From Pseudomonas thivervalensis (GTDB taxonomy: Bacteria > Pseudomonadota > Gammaproteobacteria > Pseudomonadales > Pseudomonadaceae): DNA of 64,000 bases. Numbering within the stretch: the first letter of the stretch is position 1; every line of letters begins with the position of its first letter. The position numbers were made by a program, and so were the translations under genes. Shown in pieces: positions 60,992 through 64,000 of the stretch. The stretch spans positions 62,001 to 126,000 of the forward strand of contig NZ_LHVE01000002.1 in assembly GCF_001269655.1 (NCBI RefSeq), in the 5' to 3' direction. The notes under the pieces were generated by a model that searched no databases, was not told the origin of the DNA, and worked only from the letters and a program-made list of their open reading frames with translations.

Positions 60992-62665
60992 TCAAATTTT
61001 CGCGGTAACGACCATTTTTTTCGCGTGGGCCAGGGATTCCTTGGTGAGGTCGATCCCACCCAGCATTCGTGCCACTTCTTCCACCCGCTCGTTTTTGTTG
61101 AGCTTGGACACGGCGGTGCGAGTGGCATCCTCGCCACGCACCTTGTGCACAAATAAATGCTGGTGTCCCTGGGCGGCGACCTGGGGCAGGTGAGTCACCG
61201 TCAGCACCTGGCCGCGCTCGCCCAGTCGGCGCAGCAATTGACCGACAATTTCCGCTGTCGGGCCGCCGATGCCCACGTCCACTTCGTCGAACACCAGCGT
61301 CGGTACGCGGGAGGTCTGCGCGGTGATGACCTGTATGGCCAGGCTGATTCGTGACAATTCACCACCGGAGGCGACTTTGGCCAGGCCCTTGAGCGGTTGC
61401 CCTGGGTTGGCGCTGACCAGCAATTCCACCTGTTCCAGCCCATTGGGTTGGAGCTCGTCACCGGCGTTGGGGCGCAATTCGATGGTGAAGCGTCCGCCTG
61501 GCATGCCCAGGCGCTGGATCTCCTGTTCCACGGCACTGGCCAGCCCTGTCGCGGCCTGGCGCCGCAGCTCGCTGAGCTCCTTGGCCCTCTCCTGGTAATG
61601 GCGGGCATAAGAAGCGAGTTCGTCCCCCAGGCGCTCGATGGATTCATCGTTGGCGTTCAAGGTTTCCAGTTCGTCCAACAGTCGCTGTTGGAGTTCGGCT
61701 ACCTCGGTTGGCTGGATACGGTGCTTGCGCGCCAGCGTATAGATGGTGTCCAGGCGCTCTTCCAGGTATTGCAGGCGTGCCGGGTCGGCATCGAAATGAT
61801 CGAGGAAGCGGTTCAGTTCCCCAACGGCTTCCTCGACCTGGATCTGCGCGCTCGTCAGCAAGTTGGTCGCTTCGTTCAGGGCGCCCACTGAATTGTTCAC
61901 GCTGGAGAGTCGGTTCAGGCTCGCTGTCAGTGCATTGAGCACATTGCCCGAATCGCTCTCGCTGCATTGCTCGACCACTTGGCGGCAGATGCCCAGCAGG
62001 GTTTCGGCGTTGGTCAGGTTCTTGTGTTCCTGCTCCAGCTCTTCCAGCTCGTTCTCACCCAGGGCCAGGTTTTCCAGCTCTTCGAGCTGGTAGCTCAATA
62101 ACTGGTGGCGGGCACGCTGTTCGTCGCCGGAGTTGGAGAGGCGATCCAGTTCCTGCCGGGTCTGGCGCCAGCGTTGGGCGGCCAGTTGGACCTGCCGGGC
62201 CAGGTCGGTGGCGCCGGCGTACTCATCCAGCAGGCGACGATGGGTATCGGTCTTGAGCAGGGATTGGTGTTCATGCTGGCTGTGGATGTCGATCAGCAGT
62301 TCGCCGAGGGCCTTCAGGTCGCCGAGGGGGCAGGGCGTGCCGTTGATGTAGCCTCGCGAGCGGCCTTCGGCGGTGATGACCCGGCGCAGGATGCACAGGC
62401 CGTCGGTGTCCAGGTCGCGTTCGGCCAGCCAGGCGCTGGCCTCGGGGATGTCGACCAGGTCGAAGGTCGCCAGGATGTCGGCCTTGTCCGCTCCGGGGCG
62501 CACCACACCGCTGTCGGCGCGGTCGCCCAGGGTCAGGCCCAGGGCGTCGAGCATGATCGACTTGCCCGCGCCGGTTTCACCGGTGATCACGCTCATGCCT
62601 CGATCGAGTTCGAGGTCGAGATGTTCGACGATGGCGTAGTTGTGTACGGACAGGTGCACCAGCAT
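60992..62665 (-). CDS. recN: DNA repair protein RecN
   Basis: A 557-aa SMC-like ATPase: Walker A GETGAGKSIMLDALGLTLGD at residue ~30, coiled-coil arms (~150-370), signature VASGGELSRISLAIQVI and Walker B TLVFDEVDVGIGG near 460-490. It acts in double-strand break repair. A LexA box lies 24 bp upstream of its start, so it is SOS induced. Confidence 0.97.
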   Translation of the reverse strand: MLVHLSVHNYAIVEHLDLELDRGMSVITGETGAGKSIMLDALGLTLGDRADSGVVRPGADKADILATFDLVDIPEASAWLAERDLDTDGLCILRRVITAEGRSRGYINGTPCPLGDLKALGELLIDIHSQHEHQSLLKTDTHRRLLDEYAGATDLARQVQLAAQRWRQTRQELDRLSNSGDEQRARHQLLSYQLEELENLALGENELEELEQEHKNLTNAETLLGICRQVVEQCSESDSGNVLNALTASLNRLSSVNNSVGALNEATNLLTSAQIQVEEAVGELNRFLDHFDADPARLQYLEERLDTIYTLARKHRIQPTEVAELQQRLLDELETLNANDESIERLGDELASYARHYQERAKELSELRRQAATGLASAVEQEIQRLGMPGGRFTIELRPNAGDELQPNGLEQVELLVSANPGQPLKGLAKVASGGELSRISLAIQVITAQTSRVPTLVFDEVDVGIGGPTAEIVGQLLRRLGERGQVLTVTHLPQVAAQGHQHLFVHKVRGEDATRTAVSKLNKNERVEEVARMLGGIDLTKESLAHAKKMVVTAKI

Positions 62666-62688
62666 AAGGCCGCTCCCAGGCTTTAGGT

Positions 62689-62704
62689 CTGGTTATTTAT
62701 ACAG
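62689..62704 (-). promoter_or_regulatory. LexA (SOS) box of recN
   Basis: CTGGTTATTTATACAG matches CTG-N10-CAG with an AT-rich centre. Located 24-39 bp upstream of the recN start. Confidence 0.8.
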
Positions 62705-62825
62705 TGTTTTGTTTCGGCCTGACAATGCCCGTGCTTAGCTCAATTTGCTTGGGAAAATGATTTTCTTAGCGCGGAGAGGAATGATTATGCAGCTGTTTTT
62801 TGTAAGGTTAATTCGTCAGATGGCC

Positions 62826-62853
62826 CTTGAAGCTGGAAAACCCGGCCCCATAT
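62826..62853 (+). promoter_or_regulatory. Sigma-32 heat-shock promoter of grpE
   Basis: CTTGAAG at 62826-62832, a 13-nt spacer, then CCCCATAT at 62846-62853, close to the RpoH consensus CTTGAAA-N13-15-CCCCAT. It lies ~55 nt before the grpE start and likely drives grpE and possibly dnaK. Confidence 0.85.
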
Positions 62854-62908
62854 ACCGGGGCAGAAGCGCGAGTCGAGCTCGCGGACGAAGTTGAAAGGAG
62901 AAATCTCT

Positions 62909-63475
62909 ATGGCTGACGAACAGACGCAGGACACGCAAAATCTAGACGCCAATCAGGCTTCCCAGGATTCCGGTGAAGACTTGGCGGCACGTGTACAAGT
63001 GCTCGAAGAGCAACTGGCCGGTGCGCAGGATCAGGCGTTGCGTGTAGCAGCCGACCTGCAGAATGTCCGCCGTCGCGCCGAGCAAGATGTGGAAAAGGCT
63101 CATAAATTCGCCCTGGAGCGTTTTGCTGGCGACCTGCTGCCGATCATCGACAGCCTGGAGCGCGGCCTGGAGCTGTCCAACCCGGACGACGAGAACATCC
63201 GTCCGATGCGTGAAGGCATCGAGCTGACCCTGAAGATGTTCCAGGACACTCTCAAGCGTTATCAGCTTGAAACCCTTGATCCGCATGGCGAGCCCTTCAA
63301 CGCCGAGCATCACCAGGCCATGGCGATGCAGGAAAGCGCTGATGTCGAGCCAAACAGCGTCCTGAAGGTTTTCCAGAAAGGCTACCTGCTTAACGGCCGC
63401 CTGCTGCGTCCGGCCATGGTCGTGGTCAGCAAGGCGCCGGCACCGGTTTCGCCTTCTATCGATGAGCAGGCTTGA
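62909..63475 (+). CDS. grpE: Nucleotide exchange factor GrpE
   Basis: A 188-aa protein. The start at 62909 has AAAGGAG 8 nt upstream. An N-terminal charged tail and long helix ([40 protein letters not shown]) precede the GrpE core [20 protein letters not shown] and [20 protein letters not shown], ending [20 protein letters not shown]. It releases ADP from DnaK and lies 101 bp upstream of dnaK. Confidence 0.97.
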   Translation: MADEQTQDTQNLDANQASQDSGEDLAARVQVLEEQLAGAQDQALRVAADLQNVRRRAEQDVEKAHKFALERFAGDLLPIIDSLERGLELSNPDDENIRPMREGIELTLKMFQDTLKRYQLETLDPHGEPFNAEHHQAMAMQESADVEPNSVLKVFQKGYLLNGRLLRPAMVVVSKAPAPVSPSIDEQA

Positions 63476-63576
63476 AATCGGGCGCAGCGGCCCCATCTAT
63501 AAGTCAAGCGTTTAAGTGCTACCGCAGTTAGCCACCACTGCTGCGGCAACAAAATCCAAGTTCCGGGAGAGTTAAC

Positions 63577-64000
63577 ATGGGCAAGATTATCGGCATCGAC
63601 CTGGGGACCACCAACTCGTGCGTCTCCGTGCTGGAAAACGGCAAGGCCAAGGTTATTGAAAATGCTGAAGGCGCGCGCACCACGCCGTCGATCATCGCGT
63701 ACGCCAACGATGGCGAAATTCTGGTTGGCCAGTCGGCCAAGCGTCAGGCAGTGACCAATCCGCATAACACCCTGTACGCGGTGAAGCGTCTGATCGGTCG
63801 CAAGTTCGACGAAGAAGTCGTTCAGAAAGACATCAAGATGGTGCCTTACAAGATCGCCAAGGCTGATAACGGCGACGCCTGGGTTGAAGTGAACGGCCAG
63901 AAAATGGCACCGCCACAGATCTCGGCTGAAATCCTCAAGAAAATGAAGAAAACCGCCGAAGATTACCTCGGCGAAGCGGTGACTGAAGCGGTCATCACTG
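63577..64000 (+). CDS. dnaK: Chaperone DnaK (Hsp70), 5' part
   Basis: The first 141 residues, cut by the window end. [20 protein letters not shown] is the phosphate-1 motif of the Hsp70 ATPase, followed by [36 protein letters not shown] and [27 protein letters not shown] lies 7 nt upstream of the ATG. Confidence 0.98.
   Translation, partial: MGKIIGIDLGTTNSCVSVLENGKAKVIENAEGARTTPSIIAYANDGEILVGQSAKRQAVTNPHNTLYAVKRLIGRKFDEEVVQKDIKMVPYKIAKADNGDAWVEVNGQKMAPPQISAEILKKMKKTAEDYLGEAVTEAVIT

Overview
This window looks like a chromosome segment of a Pseudomonas of the fluorescens group. The evidence is the right-hand gene order (ssrA, a lactate operon, smpB, ratA-rnfH, bamE, fur, recN, grpE, dnaK), a Pseudomonas-type tmRNA, REP palindromes and the codon use. 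All calls come from reading the sequence and the translations; no database search was run.

Left part (1-8.9 kb): the 3' part of a CdiA/FhaB-type contact-dependent inhibition protein with a C-terminal toxin tip, then its likely immunity gene, an AT-rich orphan ORF and a small lipoprotein. These three genes are each followed by a copy of the same ~75 bp imperfect palindrome. Next comes a Fic protein on the minus strand whose catalytic His is replaced by Gln, with strong palindromes upstream.

9-17.5 kb: a NYN-domain (PIN-like) ribonuclease behind a possible attenuated leader, a leucine-rich repeat protein, a short-chain dehydrogenase with an AraC regulator, a HigA antitoxin with a 5'-truncated HigB, and a D-tartrate module (LysR regulator, D-tartrate dehydratase, dicarboxylate symporter).

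17.5-47.4 kb: accessory DNA built up at the 3' end of ssrA (tmRNA). The ssrA terminator and flank occur three times (about 17.55, 25.1 and 47.35 kb). The first interval holds a GlxA-type regulator, a polar amino acid ABC transporter, an amidase, a DadA-like oxidoreductase and a RidA protein. The second is a defence island. It has a DUF5710-type protein; a retron-like operon (membrane protein, PRTase-like protein, structured non-coding RNA region, reverse transcriptase); a HEPN gene with a 95-aa partner whose 3' end runs into a tRNA-like RNA with a greatly lengthened anticodon arm; two PD-(D/E)XK-like proteins; a mobility operon (DUF3987, integrase); a complete type I restriction-modification system bracketed by direct repeats containing an integrase 3' end; and a P4-type integrase next to ssrA.

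47.4-64 kb: core genome. ssrA; a periplasmic small protein; the lactate operon lldP-lutA-lutB-lutC-dld with divergent lldR and an exact LldR-type operator; smpB; an NSS transporter; ratA-rnfH; bamE; fur; recN with a LexA box; grpE with a sigma-32 promoter; and the start of dnaK.

The most unusual element is the HEPN gene plus tRNA-like cloverleaf at 30.57-31.77 kb. The retron-like operon at 26.8-30.1 kb comes second.
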